Assembly: GCF_002564045.1 (NCBI RefSeq)
Contig: NZ_PDJK01000001.1
Coordinates: forward strand, 372,001-436,000
Length of the DNA: 64,000 nt
Direction of reading: 5' to 3'
DNA from: Amycolatopsis sulphurea
GTDB lineage: Bacteria; Actinomycetota; Actinomycetes; Mycobacteriales; Pseudonocardiaceae
The notes under the pieces were generated by a model. The model had not been told where the DNA came from and did not search any database. It worked only from the letters and a program-made list of their open reading frames with translations. Below, one piece after another: positions 49,898-58,682 of the stretch (positions are counted from its first letter, which is position 1; every line of letters begins with the position of its first letter). Position numbers and translations under genes: made by a program.

Positions 49898-50475
49898 CGG
49901 GATGCCAGGTGTTCGGCCACGAGTTCGTCGATGGCCGGCCCGAGCCAGCCGAGCACCCGCAGCACCTGCTCCGGGTCGGGGGTGCGCCCGGCCAGCGCGC
50001 CGACCCTGGCGACCATCTCGGCCTCGGTCTCGGCGAGCAGCCGTTCCCCCAGCGGGGTCAGGGAAAGCGCGATGGCCCGCTGATCGCCGTCGACGTCGCT
50101 GCGCACGACCAGCCCACGCTTGGTCAGCGCGTCCACCGCGGCGCTGATCGCCGGACGCCCGAGCGCGAGCCGCTGCGCGACACGGGACGCCCGGGCATCG
50201 CCGCCCGCGATGGCCGACAGCACGCGGTAGTGCGCCAGGTTGAGCTCGGCGGTCGAGCGCTCCAGCACGCGGGAGACGCGCGCCAGGGTGCGGACGGCGA
50301 GCACGGCCGCGGGGTCCGGTGTGGATCCGGCGGCGGGGGCGGTTCCAGCGGTGGGGGTGGTGGCGCTGGGGGTTGTGGAGGTGGGTTTGGCGGTTCCGGC
50401 GGTGGGGGTGGGATCGGTTCCTGCAGTGGTGATTCCGGGCGCGGAGAGGCTTCCTGCGGCGGTGGGTTCGGGCAC
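49894..50475 (-). CDS. MarR-family regulator with a low-complexity leader
   Basis: A 193-residue protein. Residues from about 60 form a MarR winged helix: ELNLAHYRVLSAIAGGDARASRVAQRLALGRPAISAAVDALTKRGLVVRS, then DVDGDQRAIALSLTPLGERLL and a helical end. The first 50 residues are Thr/Pro/Ala-rich and probably disordered; a later start would remove them, but GTG 50475 has the better position after an in-frame run. Its stop overlaps the ABC exporter start, so regulator and exporter are one operon, the usual autoregulated drug-efflux layout. Ligand unknown. Confidence 0.87.
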   Translation of the reverse strand: MPEPTAAGSLSAPGITTAGTDPTPTAGTAKPTSTTPSATTPTAGTAPAAGSTPDPAAVLAVRTLARVSRVLERSTAELNLAHYRVLSAIAGGDARASRVAQRLALGRPAISAAVDALTKRGLVVRSDVDGDQRAIALSLTPLGERLLAETEAEMVARVGALAGRTPDPEQVLRVLGWLGPAIDELVAEHLASR

Positions 50476-50583
50476 GTCCCGACTGTAGCGCCGTTTTGTT
50501 CGACCGTCGAACCATCTGCCGCGGCGGTCCGCTATGGCCGGTCGGTCCGTTCGCCCGGCGGCGACCGGCACGGTCCGGCGGCA

Positions 50584-50610
50584 AGGCTGTGAAGGGGCCC
50601 TTCACGGACT
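50584..50610. repeat. Single nested-palindrome unit, free-standing copy G
   Basis: AGGCTGTGAAGGGGCCC then TTCACGGACT, one unit only, followed by unrelated sequence. It lies between divergent genes (MarR and hydrolase), where termination would make little sense, so the repeat's role is not simply terminator. Confidence 0.75.
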
Positions 50611-50768
50611 GCTTGTCGGCCGGTGAGCACATTGCACGGCGACCTCCATGTCCGGCCCGAACGGCGTGGTGGGCCGGATGTGCCTTGCCGGGATGAATCG
50701 CCCGCCGGGGGCCGGAACCGCACGGTCGGTTGAACCGTCCACAGTGTCCGGTCCGCTACCGTGGGGTG

Positions 50769-51632
50769 ATGGCGGAACGCAGGACGGTCCGGATACCGGT
50801 CGACGGCGGTACGTTGGCGGTGGAACTCGGCGCGGGCGGGCGTCCGGCGGTGCTGGCCGTGCACGGGGTGGCGAGCAACTGCCGGCTGTGGAACTGGCTG
50901 GCGCTGGAGACGCCCGGCGTCTCACTGGTGACCCCGGATCTGCGCGGCCGAGCGGGCAGCTATCCGGTCGGTGGGCCGTCCTCGATCCGGCAGCACGCCG
51001 AGGATCTGGTGCGGGTGCTCGACGCGCTGGAGCTGAGCCGGGTGCCGGTCTGCGGGATGTCGATGGGCGGCTTCGTGGCGGTGGAACTGGCCGTCCGCCG
51101 TCCGGACCGGGTGCAGGCGCTGGTGCTGGTGGACGGCGGGTTCCCGGTCGCCGTCGCGCCGGGCCTGACGCCGGAGGAGGTGCCCGCCGCGTTCGCGGCC
51201 CAGCTGGCGAGGGTGTCTCGGCGGTGGGACGGGGTCGAGCAGTATCTCGCGTATTTCACCGCGGCGAACCCGCTGCTGGACGCCCGTGATCCGCTGCTGC
51301 GCGACCACCTCGAGCACGACCTCGCCGACGGCCGGGTGCTGCTGGACCGCGAGGTCGTCCTCGCCGACGCGACCGACGTGCTGTTCGGCGAGCACCGTTG
51401 GCGTGAGCTGACCGTGCCGATCGAGTTCGTCTATGCCGAATGGGGTTCTGGGCCGGGCACGCCGCCCGCGTACTCGGCGGCGGCGCTGGCGGAATTCCGG
51501 GCCGTGCTGCCCACCCTCGGCCACCCGCGGCGGATCTCGGGCGCCGACCACGCGGCCACGGTGATGACCCGCGCGGGCGCGGCCGTGATCGGGGCGGCGC
51601 TGCACGACGTGATGATGCGCTGCCCGGGGTGA
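50769..51632 (+). CDS. Alpha/beta hydrolase
   Basis: A 287-residue alpha/beta-hydrolase-fold protein. VLAVHGVASNCRLWNWLAL is the oxyanion-hole strand, the nucleophile serine lies in VCGMSMGGFVAVELA, and SGADHAATVM carries the catalytic histidine. The acidic residue is probably in PIEFVYAEWGSGPG, although that block ends differently from typical relatives. Substrate is not evident; many such proteins hydrolyse esters or lactones. It stands alone between a divergent MarR gene and the end of the hopanoid operon. ATG at 50769 is the first good start. Confidence 0.88.
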   Translation: MAERRTVRIPVDGGTLAVELGAGGRPAVLAVHGVASNCRLWNWLALETPGVSLVTPDLRGRAGSYPVGGPSSIRQHAEDLVRVLDALELSRVPVCGMSMGGFVAVELAVRRPDRVQALVLVDGGFPVAVAPGLTPEEVPAAFAAQLARVSRRWDGVEQYLAYFTAANPLLDARDPLLRDHLEHDLADGRVLLDREVVLADATDVLFGEHRWRELTVPIEFVYAEWGSGPGTPPAYSAAALAEFRAVLPTLGHPRRISGADHAATVMTRAGAAVIGAALHDVMMRCPG

Positions 51633-51775
51633 GGTGCCGTTCGGAAGTGCGCTATTCGGGGACACGGCCCGACCTGCCGCGCTGCCCGGGGTGACCGCAG
51701 CGCGCACAGCCACCTCGGGAGCCACGACCACCCAGCCACCCCGGAGCCACGAGCACTCCGGCCACCCCAGCGGCG

Positions 51776-52777
51776 TCAGTGGCCCACAGCAGCGCGCACG
51801 GATTCCTTCAGCGAGCCGAGGGTGGCGATCACCGCCGTGGGTTCGTATCCGCAGTGGGCCATGCAGTTCGCGCACCGGGGGTCCTTGCCGCGGCCGAAGG
51901 CGTCCCAGTCGGTCGTGTCCAGTAGTTCCTGGTACGTCTCGGTGTAGCCGTCGTCGAGCAGGTAGCACGGGCGTTGCCAGCCGAGCAGCGAGTAGGACGG
52001 GATGCCCCACGGCGTGCACTCCAGATCCCGCTTGCCCTCCAGGAAATCGAGGAACACCGGCGAGTGGTTGAGCCGCCAGCGCTTGCGGTTGCCGCCGCCG
52101 AAGGCCTTCGCGAACAGTTCGCGAGTCTGCCGCACGCCCAGCCAGTGGTCCTGGTCGGGGGCCTTCTCATAAGCGTAGCCCGGCGAGATCTGCATGTTGT
52201 CCACGCCGAGGTCGTTGAGATGGTCCAGCACGTCGATCACGTCCTGCGGGGTGTCCCCGGTGAAGAACGTGGTGTTGGTCATGACCCGGAAACCCTTGGC
52301 CTTGGCCAGTTTGATCGCCTCGACCGCGGCCTGGAAGCCGCCGGGCTTGCGCACCGAGGCGTCGTGGCGCTCCGCCAGCCCGTCGATGTGCACCATCCAG
52401 GCGAAATTGCGGTGCGGGGTGAACTTGTCGATGTGCTTGGGCAGCAGCAACGCGTTGGTGCACAGGAAGACGATCTTCTTCCGGGCCAGCAGCTGCCGGG
52501 TGATCTCGTCGATCTGCGGGTGCATCAGCGGCTCCCCGCCGGCGATGGAGACCATCGGCGCGCCGCTCTCCTCGATCGCGCCGACCGCCTGCGCCACCGG
52601 CATCCGCTGCTTGAGCAGCGTGTGCGGCTGGGCGATCTTGCCGCAGCCGCCGCATTTGAGGTTGCACGCGAAGAGCGGTTCCAGCTCGACCAGCAGCGGG
52701 AACTTCTCCTTGCGCCGCAGCTTCTGCAGCATCAGGTAGCCGCCCAGCCGGACGGACTGGCGCAACGGCATGGCCAT
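51776..52777 (-). CDS. hpnH: Hopanoid biosynthesis radical SAM protein HpnH (adenosylhopane synthase)
   Basis: A 333-residue radical SAM protein. The 4Fe-4S cysteines are C38, C42 and C45 in FACNLKCGGCGKI, followed by the SAM-binding VSIAGGEPLMHPQIDEI. The C-terminal HpnH-specific region has SLLGWQRPCYLLDDGYTETYQELLDTTDWDAFGRGKDPRCANCMAHCGYEPTAV-like cysteines. HpnH adds 5'-deoxyadenosyl to diploptene, giving adenosylhopane, which the HpnG domain encoded upstream then cleaves. It is the last gene of the operon, 3 bp after the HpnG-IspH stop. First ATG 52777 is used; a second ATG two codons later is equally possible. Confidence 0.95.
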   Translation of the reverse strand: MAMPLRQSVRLGGYLMLQKLRRKEKFPLLVELEPLFACNLKCGGCGKIAQPHTLLKQRMPVAQAVGAIEESGAPMVSIAGGEPLMHPQIDEITRQLLARKKIVFLCTNALLLPKHIDKFTPHRNFAWMVHIDGLAERHDASVRKPGGFQAAVEAIKLAKAKGFRVMTNTTFFTGDTPQDVIDVLDHLNDLGVDNMQISPGYAYEKAPDQDHWLGVRQTRELFAKAFGGGNRKRWRLNHSPVFLDFLEGKRDLECTPWGIPSYSLLGWQRPCYLLDDGYTETYQELLDTTDWDAFGRGKDPRCANCMAHCGYEPTAVIATLGSLKESVRAAVGH

Positions 52778-52780
52778 GAT

Positions 52781-54241
52781 TCAGCGCACCTCCCGAGGTA
52801 GGGTGAAGGTCGTTTCCTCTTCGGTCAGCCGTCGTTCGGTGACGGTGACCGGTCCGAGCCCGCCCAGCGCCGCGACCACCTCGTCCACGAGGTGGGGCGG
52901 AGCGGAAGCGCCCGCGGTGAGGCCGATCCGGCCGACGCCGGACAGCCGGTGCAAGTCCAGGTCCGCGCAGTCGTCCACCAGGACGGCGGGCGTTCCCGCG
53001 CGTCCGGCGACCTCCACGAGCCGGAGTGAGTTGGACGAGGTGGTGGAGCCGACCACCAGCACCAGATCCACCTCGCGGGCGATCGCCCGCAGCGCGGCCT
53101 GGCGGTTGGTGGTGGCGTAGCAGATGTCGTCCTTGCGGGGCGCGGCCAGCCCGGGGAACCGTGTGCGCAGCACGGAAGCGATTTCCTCGGCCTCGTCGAG
53201 CGCCAGCGTGGTCTGCATGGTGTAGGCGACCCGGCTCGCGTCCGGGGCGGTGACCCGGCGCGCGGTCGCCACGTCGTCGACCACCACGACATGGCCGGGC
53301 GCTTCGCCGACGGTGCCCTGCACCTCTTCGTGCTCGGCGTGCCCGATCAGGAAGACCGTGTCGCCGCGCTCGTGGTAGCGGCGGACTTCGTTGTGCACCT
53401 TGGTGACCAGGGGACAGGTCGCGTCGATCACCGACAGCCCACGCCCGGCTGCCTCTTGCCGGACGGCGGGGGAGACGCCGTGCGCGGCGAACACCAGCGT
53501 GGCGCCCTCGGGCACTTCGCCGACCTCGTCCACGAACACCGCGCCGCGCTCTTGGAGGCGGCGGACCACCTGGGTGTTGTGCACGATCTGGCGACGCACG
53601 TAAACGGGCGTGCCGAACCGATCAAGCGCGCGTTCCACGATGTCGATCGCCCGCTCCACTCCGGCGCAGAACGAACGCGGAGCGGCCAGCAGTATGTCCC
53701 GGGACCGCACAGCCCGTTGCCACGCGGTGGAAACCGGTGCGGCGGCGCGAAGACTGCGCAGCCCGGCCAGCCCGTTCGAGACCGTGGCGAGGCGGAGCAG
53801 TGGCGCGCCCGCAGTGTCCACAATGGCCCGGACGGCGGCAAAGGGTGCCTCGGGGGCGGCCAGCCATGGTGACTCCATGTCGACCGCCAGCGCCCCGGTT
53901 TCCGCCAGTTCGGCCCGCTCGCGCTCGTGCACGACGTGGTCGCTGCCTACGATGGGTCCAGTGTGGACAGTGAGGCCGCGGCGGCGCAGTTCGCTCGCGA
54001 GCAGCGGAGCGGACGGCACCGGGACAGTCCCCTGTGGACCGCGCACTTCGGTCGCGACCACCAGGTCGCCGGGCCGCACGTGGGTGGCGAGGCCGCCGCC
54101 GAGCCCGGCGACGAGGCGGGGACCGGCGGGCAGCCGGGCGGCGGTGGCCGCGGCCCGCCGCGGCCCGAGTCCGGTGTGGACAGCGCCGCGTAACGCCAGC
54201 TGCTCGATCCGCAGCGGCGCGCAGACCACCGCCGGGATCAC
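52781..54241 (-). CDS. ispH: HpnG-IspH fusion: adenosylhopane phosphorylase/nucleosidase plus HMBPP reductase
   Basis: One 486-residue frame encodes two enzymes. Residues 1 to about 178 resemble the nucleoside-phosphorylase fold of HpnG (GLGGGLATHVRPGDLVVATEV; AVDMESPWLA with the base-binding D121-E123), which removes adenine from adenosylhopane. Residues from about 181 are a full IspH: cluster cysteines C192 (SFCAGVERAI), C276 (DATCPLVTKVH) and C374 (DDICYATTNRQ), substrate histidines H221 and H254 and E306 in GHAEHEEVQGT. IspH reduces HMBPP to IPP/DMAPP. There is no stop between the domains. Start GTG 54241 overlaps the cyclase stop; a separate internal IspH start was not evident. Fusion may couple precursor supply to hopanoid tailoring. 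Confidence 0.9.
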   Translation of the reverse strand: MIPAVVCAPLRIEQLALRGAVHTGLGPRRAAATAARLPAGPRLVAGLGGGLATHVRPGDLVVATEVRGPQGTVPVPSAPLLASELRRRGLTVHTGPIVGSDHVVHERERAELAETGALAVDMESPWLAAPEAPFAAVRAIVDTAGAPLLRLATVSNGLAGLRSLRAAAPVSTAWQRAVRSRDILLAAPRSFCAGVERAIDIVERALDRFGTPVYVRRQIVHNTQVVRRLQERGAVFVDEVGEVPEGATLVFAAHGVSPAVRQEAAGRGLSVIDATCPLVTKVHNEVRRYHERGDTVFLIGHAEHEEVQGTVGEAPGHVVVVDDVATARRVTAPDASRVAYTMQTTLALDEAEEIASVLRTRFPGLAAPRKDDICYATTNRQAALRAIAREVDLVLVVGSTTSSNSLRLVEVAGRAGTPAVLVDDCADLDLHRLSGVGRIGLTAGASAPPHLVDEVVAALGGLGPVTVTERRLTEEETTFTLPREVR

Positions 54242-56142
54242 GACCCGCCCCGCACGTATCGGCCCAGCGCGGACAGCGGGAACACCACGCGGTACAGGTG
54301 ATAGGACAGGTAGAAGTCGCCGGGAAAGCCGGTGCCGGTGTGCTTGTCCTCGTCCCAGCCGCCGTCCGGGCGCTGGCGTTCGCACAGCCACGCCACGCCC
54401 CGGGTGACCGCCTCGGATGCGCGTTCCCCGGCCGCGAGCAGCGCGAGCAAGGCCCACGCCGTCTGCGACGGCGTGGAGTCGCCCCGCCCGGCCCAGGCCG
54501 GATCCCGGTAGGACCGCAGGTCCTCGCCCCAGCCGCCGTCGGCGTTCTGGTGCTCGGCCAGCCACCGCACCGCGCGCCGGATCCGCGGGTCGTCGGCCGG
54601 GATGCCCGCATCCACCAGTGCGGGGACCACCGCACCGGTGCCGTACACGTAGTTCGTGCCCCAGCGGCCGAACCACGAGCCGTCCGGCTCCTGGTGGTCC
54701 AGCATCCACTGCACCCCGCGGCGGCATGCCGGGGTGTCGGTCTTTCCTTCCGCGGCAAGCATTTCCACCACGTGCGCGGTGACGTCCGCGGACGGCGGGT
54801 CGATCACCGCGCCGAAATCGCAGAACGGCAGTTTCGTGGCGAGCACCTGGGTGTTGTCCACGTCGAAGGCGCCCCAGCCGCCGTCACGCGACTGCATGCC
54901 CTCCAGCCACTGCACGCTGCGGTCCACCGCCGCCCGGATCCGCAGGTGGTCGGGCTTGCCCATCCGGCGCAGGGCGAGCACCACTTCGGCGGTGTCGTCG
55001 GTGTCGGGGTAGCCGTCGTTGGCGAACTCGAAGGCGAACCCGCCGGGGTCCAGCCGCGGGCGGCGCACCGACCAGTCGCCGGTCACCCGGATCTCTTCGC
55101 CCAGCACCCAATCCGTCGCCCGGACGAGCATTTCGTCGCCGGGGGAGACGCCCGCGTCCAGCAGCGCGGTCATCGCCAGCGCGGTGTCCCACACCGGCGA
55201 CTGGCAGGCTTCCAGGCGGCGTACCCAGCCCTGCTCGGTCTCTTCGCGGATGGTGAACCCGTCGAGCCCCTCGATGCCGGCCTTGAGGGCGGGATGATCG
55301 AGCGGGTAACCGAGCAGGTGCAGCGCCAGGATCGAGTAGACCCACGGCGGCTGGATGCCGCCCCAGGACCCGTCGGCCTCCTGCCGCGCCAGGATCCACT
55401 CCGCGGCCTGTTTCAGCGCGACCTTCCGGACCGGGTTGACCGGCAGCTTCGCGTAGACGTGCAGCGCGGTGTCGAGATTCTGGAACACCCCGTCCCAGGT
55501 CCACGGCGCACGGGTCTTCGCGGGATGTTCACCGATCCGCAGCTCGGCCACGTCGAAGGGCAGGCCGCGGACCGGGCGCAGGGTGCCGACCACGGTCAGC
55601 GGCACGATCGTCTGCCGCGCCCAGCAGGCGAAATCGTAGACGTTGAGCGGGAACCAGGACGGCAGGAAGATCAGCTCCGGGGGCAGGTTCGGCAGCTCGT
55701 CCCAGGACCACTGGCCGAACAGCGCGAGCCAGATCCGGGTGAACACCCGGGTGCCCTCCAGCCCGCCGTGCCCGCGGATGTACTCCGCCGCCGTGGCCAG
55801 CCACGGCGCGTCCGCCGGGTCACCGGCCAGCCGCAGCGCCGCCCACGCCTCGACCGTGGTGGACAGGTCGGCCGGGCCGCCGGGGAAGTTCGCCCAGGTG
55901 CCGTCCGCCCGCTGTTGCGAGCGGATCCACCGGGCGGACTCCTGCGCCACCTGCGGGGTCAGGATGCCGAGGAACTGCCGCAGCAGCAGGTCTTCGGCGT
56001 CCATCGTGACGTTCGTCGCCAGCTCGCCCTTCCACCAGCCCGCCGGGTGCTGCTCCCGGCGCAGGAAGCCGATCGCGGCGGTCAGCGCCGATTCGGGAGC
56101 CGCCTGCGCGACGACGGCCGGTTCGGGCACGGTCTGGGTCAT
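54238..56142 (-). CDS. shc: Squalene-hopene cyclase
   Basis: A 634-residue triterpene cyclase. The protonating DXDD motif is DTDD at 380-383 (GYPDTDDTAEV). Several QW repeats are visible, for example QQRADGTWANFPGG, QEADGSWGGIQPPW, QEPDGSWFGRWG, QNADGGWGEDL and QRPDGGWDEDKHTG. It cyclises squalene to hopene/hopanol at the membrane. Length is normal. The ATG at 56142 overlaps the stop of the preceding 20-residue reading frame and the stop overlaps the HpnG-IspH start, both by 4 bp. Confidence 0.96.
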   Translation of the reverse strand: MTQTVPEPAVVAQAAPESALTAAIGFLRREQHPAGWWKGELATNVTMDAEDLLLRQFLGILTPQVAQESARWIRSQQRADGTWANFPGGPADLSTTVEAWAALRLAGDPADAPWLATAAEYIRGHGGLEGTRVFTRIWLALFGQWSWDELPNLPPELIFLPSWFPLNVYDFACWARQTIVPLTVVGTLRPVRGLPFDVAELRIGEHPAKTRAPWTWDGVFQNLDTALHVYAKLPVNPVRKVALKQAAEWILARQEADGSWGGIQPPWVYSILALHLLGYPLDHPALKAGIEGLDGFTIREETEQGWVRRLEACQSPVWDTALAMTALLDAGVSPGDEMLVRATDWVLGEEIRVTGDWSVRRPRLDPGGFAFEFANDGYPDTDDTAEVVLALRRMGKPDHLRIRAAVDRSVQWLEGMQSRDGGWGAFDVDNTQVLATKLPFCDFGAVIDPPSADVTAHVVEMLAAEGKTDTPACRRGVQWMLDHQEPDGSWFGRWGTNYVYGTGAVVPALVDAGIPADDPRIRRAVRWLAEHQNADGGWGEDLRSYRDPAWAGRGDSTPSQTAWALLALLAAGERASEAVTRGVAWLCERQRPDGGWDEDKHTGTGFPGDFYLSYHLYRVVFPLSALGRYVRGGS

Positions 56143-56201
56143 CGGGCCTCCCGGCGCAGGAAGAAACGGGCGTGGTGGGGCAGTTCCGGAAGGGGCATCA
56201 C
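56139..56201 (-). CDS. 20-residue coupled small ORF between polyprenyl synthase and cyclase
   Basis: GTG at 56201 overlaps the polyprenyl synthase stop (GTGA) and its TGA overlaps the cyclase ATG (ATGA). The product is MMPLPELPHH then ARFFLRREAR. Without it the synthase and cyclase would be separated by 55 nt, so it may simply carry ribosomes from one gene to the next. The overlaps at both ends are unlikely for random sequence and match the style of every other junction in the operon. Too short to assign a family. Confidence 0.5.
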   Translation of the reverse strand: MMPLPELPHHARFFLRREAR

Positions 56202-57232
56202 GCCTCCCGGTGCACGATGAACCGGGCGATGTCGATGAGGTCGGCGCGGGGTCCGGCCGGGATCGGGGCGAGTGCCTGCTCGGCGGCGGCGAGCCGGTGT
56301 GCGGCCTCGGCGACGGCCCATTCCCGGCCGCCCGCCGCGGCGACCAGCGCGGCCACCCGGGCCAGCTCGGCCTCGTCCGAGGGCTCCGGCGCGGCGAGCC
56401 ACTCGGCCAGCTCCCGTCCGGGCGCGCCACCGTGAGTGGTGGCGTACGTGACCGGCAGGGATTTCTTGCCCGCGTGCAGATCGGAGTACACGGGCTTGCC
56501 GGTCACCGCCGGGTCGCCCCAGATCCCGAGTACGTCGTCCACGAGCTGGAAGGCCAGGCCGATCTCCTCGCCGAACACCGTCAGCGCGCTGACCACCTCT
56601 TGGCCGGCCCCGGCGAGCACCGCACCGATCGCGGCGCTCGCCGACAGCAGTGCCCCGGTCTTGCCCCCGGCCATCGCCACGCATTCGGCGACCGCGACGT
56701 CGTCGCGCTCCTCGAACGCGATGTCGAGCGCCTGGCCTTCGATCAGCCGCCGGGTGGTCTCGGTCAGCAGCCGCGCGGCGGGCACGGTGTGCGGGGAACC
56801 GCTGTCCAGCACCACTTCCAGCGCGAGCGCGAGCATCGCGTCGCCGGTCAGGATCGCGCTCGGCGCGCCCCACAGCGACCACACCGTGGCCCGGTGCCGC
56901 CGTTCGGTGTCGCCGTCCATCAGATCGTCGTGGACGAGCGAGAAATTGTGCACGAGTTCGACGGCGACCGCTCCGGGCACACCGGTCTCCACGGCCGCGC
57001 CGGCGGCCTGGGCGGACACCACGGCGAGCGCGGAACGCACCGCCTTGCCCCCGTTGCCCGCCGCGGGCACACCGTCGCGATCCGTCCAGCCGAGATGGTA
57101 GGCGCTCTGCGCGCGGCTGGATTCGTCCAGCCGTGCCACGGCCTTTCGCAACGCGGGTTGCACGAGGTCGCGTGCCCGTCCCAGTATCCCGGGAACCCCC
57201 GTGGCAGCCGCGGAGCCCATGGTGGTGGTCAT
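56198..57232 (-). CDS. Polyprenyl (farnesyl-type) diphosphate synthase
   Basis: A 344-residue trans-prenyltransferase. First Asp-rich motif DDLMD (102-106 in VHDDLMDGDTERRHRATVW) and second DDVLGIWGD (232-240). The positions before the first motif (HNFSLV) have an aromatic residue five before it, a feature of short-chain (FPP/GGPP) synthases. Inside a hopanoid operon it most likely makes farnesyl diphosphate for squalene synthesis by HpnC/D/E. Start ATG overlaps the HpnE stop by 4 bp. The exact chain length cannot be read from sequence alone. Confidence 0.9.
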   Translation of the reverse strand: MTTTMGSAAATGVPGILGRARDLVQPALRKAVARLDESSRAQSAYHLGWTDRDGVPAAGNGGKAVRSALAVVSAQAAGAAVETGVPGAVAVELVHNFSLVHDDLMDGDTERRHRATVWSLWGAPSAILTGDAMLALALEVVLDSGSPHTVPAARLLTETTRRLIEGQALDIAFEERDDVAVAECVAMAGGKTGALLSASAAIGAVLAGAGQEVVSALTVFGEEIGLAFQLVDDVLGIWGDPAVTGKPVYSDLHAGKKSLPVTYATTHGGAPGRELAEWLAAPEPSDEAELARVAALVAAAGGREWAVAEAAHRLAAAEQALAPIPAGPRADLIDIARFIVHREA

Positions 57233-58581
57233 GCTCCGACTCCCTCCTTCTTCTCGGGCACGTTCTGCTCCAGGAGGGCAGAAGCCGCGGCGACACCACT
57301 GCGGGCGGCACCCTCCATCGTCGCGGGCCAGCCGGTCGCGGTCCACGCACCGGCCAGATACAGCCCGTCCGCCGCGGTCACCGCGGGCGGGCGCAGCGAA
57401 GCGGTCCCCGGTCCGGGCCGGAAGGTCGCGTGCCGCTCGCGGGTGACGAAGAAGTCGAGCACCTCCGCGTGCGCGGCTTCCGGGAGCAGGCCGGTGAGCT
57501 CGGGCAGCAGCCGGGCCCGCAGGGCCGCGGACGGCAGGTCGATCTCCGCGTCCGCGGCGGACAGCGACATCGCCAGGTACTGGCCGGTGTCCAACCCGGA
57601 CTGACGGGTGCGGTCGAACACCCACTGCACCGGCGTGCGCACCCCGGCCACGAACGGCTCGGCGAGCACCTTCCGGTCCAGCACCACGTGCACGTTGACG
57701 ATCGGGGAGCTGCCCAGCCCGCCGGACCAGCCCGGGGGCAGCCGGATCGCGCCCGCCGGGGCGAGCCGCTCGGTGACCGGCGGCGGCGTGGCGAGGACGA
57801 CCTGGGCGAACTCCTCCACCGCGTGGTCCGTGCGGATCTGCCAGGAATCCCCGTCGGGGGCCAGCTCCCGGACCTTCGTGCCGGTGTGGACAGTGGCGCC
57901 GGCTTCGATGAGCCGGGCGAGCGCCGGTTCGCCGTGCAACTCCGTCAGCGGCACCAGCGACCAGCCGATGTCGGCCGCGGCGGGATCGGTCAGCAGGCCC
58001 TCCTGGAAGACCGTCGCGGCGAGACTCAGCGAGGCTTCGTCGGCGGTCGCGTTCAGCGTCGCCACGCCCACGAGGTCCCACAGCGCTTCGATGGCCGACG
58101 CGCTCTGCCCGTGCCGGCGCAGCCAGTCGCCGAACGACTGGCGATCGGTGCGGTCGTCGGTCGGATCCACCCGCCGCAACGCGAGCGCGGCGAGGGCGAA
58201 CCGGGCCCGGTCCAGCGGGCGCAACGGGTCGTAGCGCGCCAGCGAACCGGCCAGGTGCAGCGGTGCGGGCAGCGCACCACGGCGCAGCCAGGTCGCGCCG
58301 GCGGCGCCCGGGACGCGGATGGGGATTTCCAGCCGGGGCTGCAGCAGCACCTTGTCGGCGACACGGAGTCGTTCCAGCAGCGCCAGATAGGCGGTGCAGC
58401 AGCGCAGGAACACGTGCTGGCCGTTGTCCACATGCAGGTCGCCGCGGCGGAACGAATGGGTCAGCCCGCCCAGCTGCGGCCGCGCCTCGAACAGCGTGAC
58501 CGGCCGCCCGGCGTCGGCGCAGGCGAGCGCGGTGGCGATCCCGGCGAGCCCGCCACCGACCACGGCGACCGCGGTGGTCAC
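57229..58581 (-). CDS. hpnE: Hydroxysqualene dehydroxylase HpnE
   Basis: A 450-residue FAD-dependent amine-oxidase-fold protein. The dinucleotide motif is AVAVVGGGLAGIATALACADAGRPVTLFE, followed by LGGLTHSFRRGDLHVDNGQHVFLRCC, typical of HpnE. The C-terminus DGLYLAGAWTATGWPATMEGAARSG binds FAD. It converts hydroxysqualene to squalene. GTG 58581 overlaps the stop of the upstream 34-residue frame and the stop overlaps the polyprenyl synthase ATG. All expected features present. Confidence 0.93.
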   Translation of the reverse strand: MTTAVAVVGGGLAGIATALACADAGRPVTLFEARPQLGGLTHSFRRGDLHVDNGQHVFLRCCTAYLALLERLRVADKVLLQPRLEIPIRVPGAAGATWLRRGALPAPLHLAGSLARYDPLRPLDRARFALAALALRRVDPTDDRTDRQSFGDWLRRHGQSASAIEALWDLVGVATLNATADEASLSLAATVFQEGLLTDPAAADIGWSLVPLTELHGEPALARLIEAGATVHTGTKVRELAPDGDSWQIRTDHAVEEFAQVVLATPPPVTERLAPAGAIRLPPGWSGGLGSSPIVNVHVVLDRKVLAEPFVAGVRTPVQWVFDRTRQSGLDTGQYLAMSLSAADAEIDLPSAALRARLLPELTGLLPEAAHAEVLDFFVTRERHATFRPGPGTASLRPPAVTAADGLYLAGAWTATGWPATMEGAARSGVAAASALLEQNVPEKKEGVGA

Positions 58582-58682
58582 GCCGCCTCCGCGGGAGCGA
58601 GCGGCTCGGTGTCCGCAATGGACGGCGCACCGGCGACGGTCCGGCCGCCTCCGCGAGAAGCCTCCCGCCGGGCCGCGGTCAT
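58578..58682 (-). CDS. 34-residue coupled small ORF between hpnD and hpnE
   Basis: ATG at 58682 overlaps the hpnD stop (ATGA) and the TGA overlaps the hpnE GTG (GTGA). The product is TAARREASRGGGRTVAGAPS then IADTEPLAPAEAA, hydrophilic and without a membrane span. Streptomyces hopanoid clusters are reported to carry a short DUF6380-type protein in a similar position, which I recall but cannot verify. The two-sided overlap argues that it is translated. It may carry ribosomes across or be a small accessory protein. Confidence 0.55.
   Translation of the reverse strand: MTAARREASRGGGRTVAGAPSIADTEPLAPAEAA

Noticed and set aside
51700..51775. Two imperfect 25-bp repeats (GGAGCCACGA.CAC) after the hydrolase gene
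   Set aside because: Only two copies with several mismatches, short, and without clear structural or functional meaning.
52781..54727. Extension of the HpnG-IspH frame beyond 54241 into the cyclase gene
   Set aside because: Upstream residues overlap the cyclase coding strand in another frame and are Gly/Arg-rich shadow; the GTG at 54241 gives the standard 4-bp overlap.
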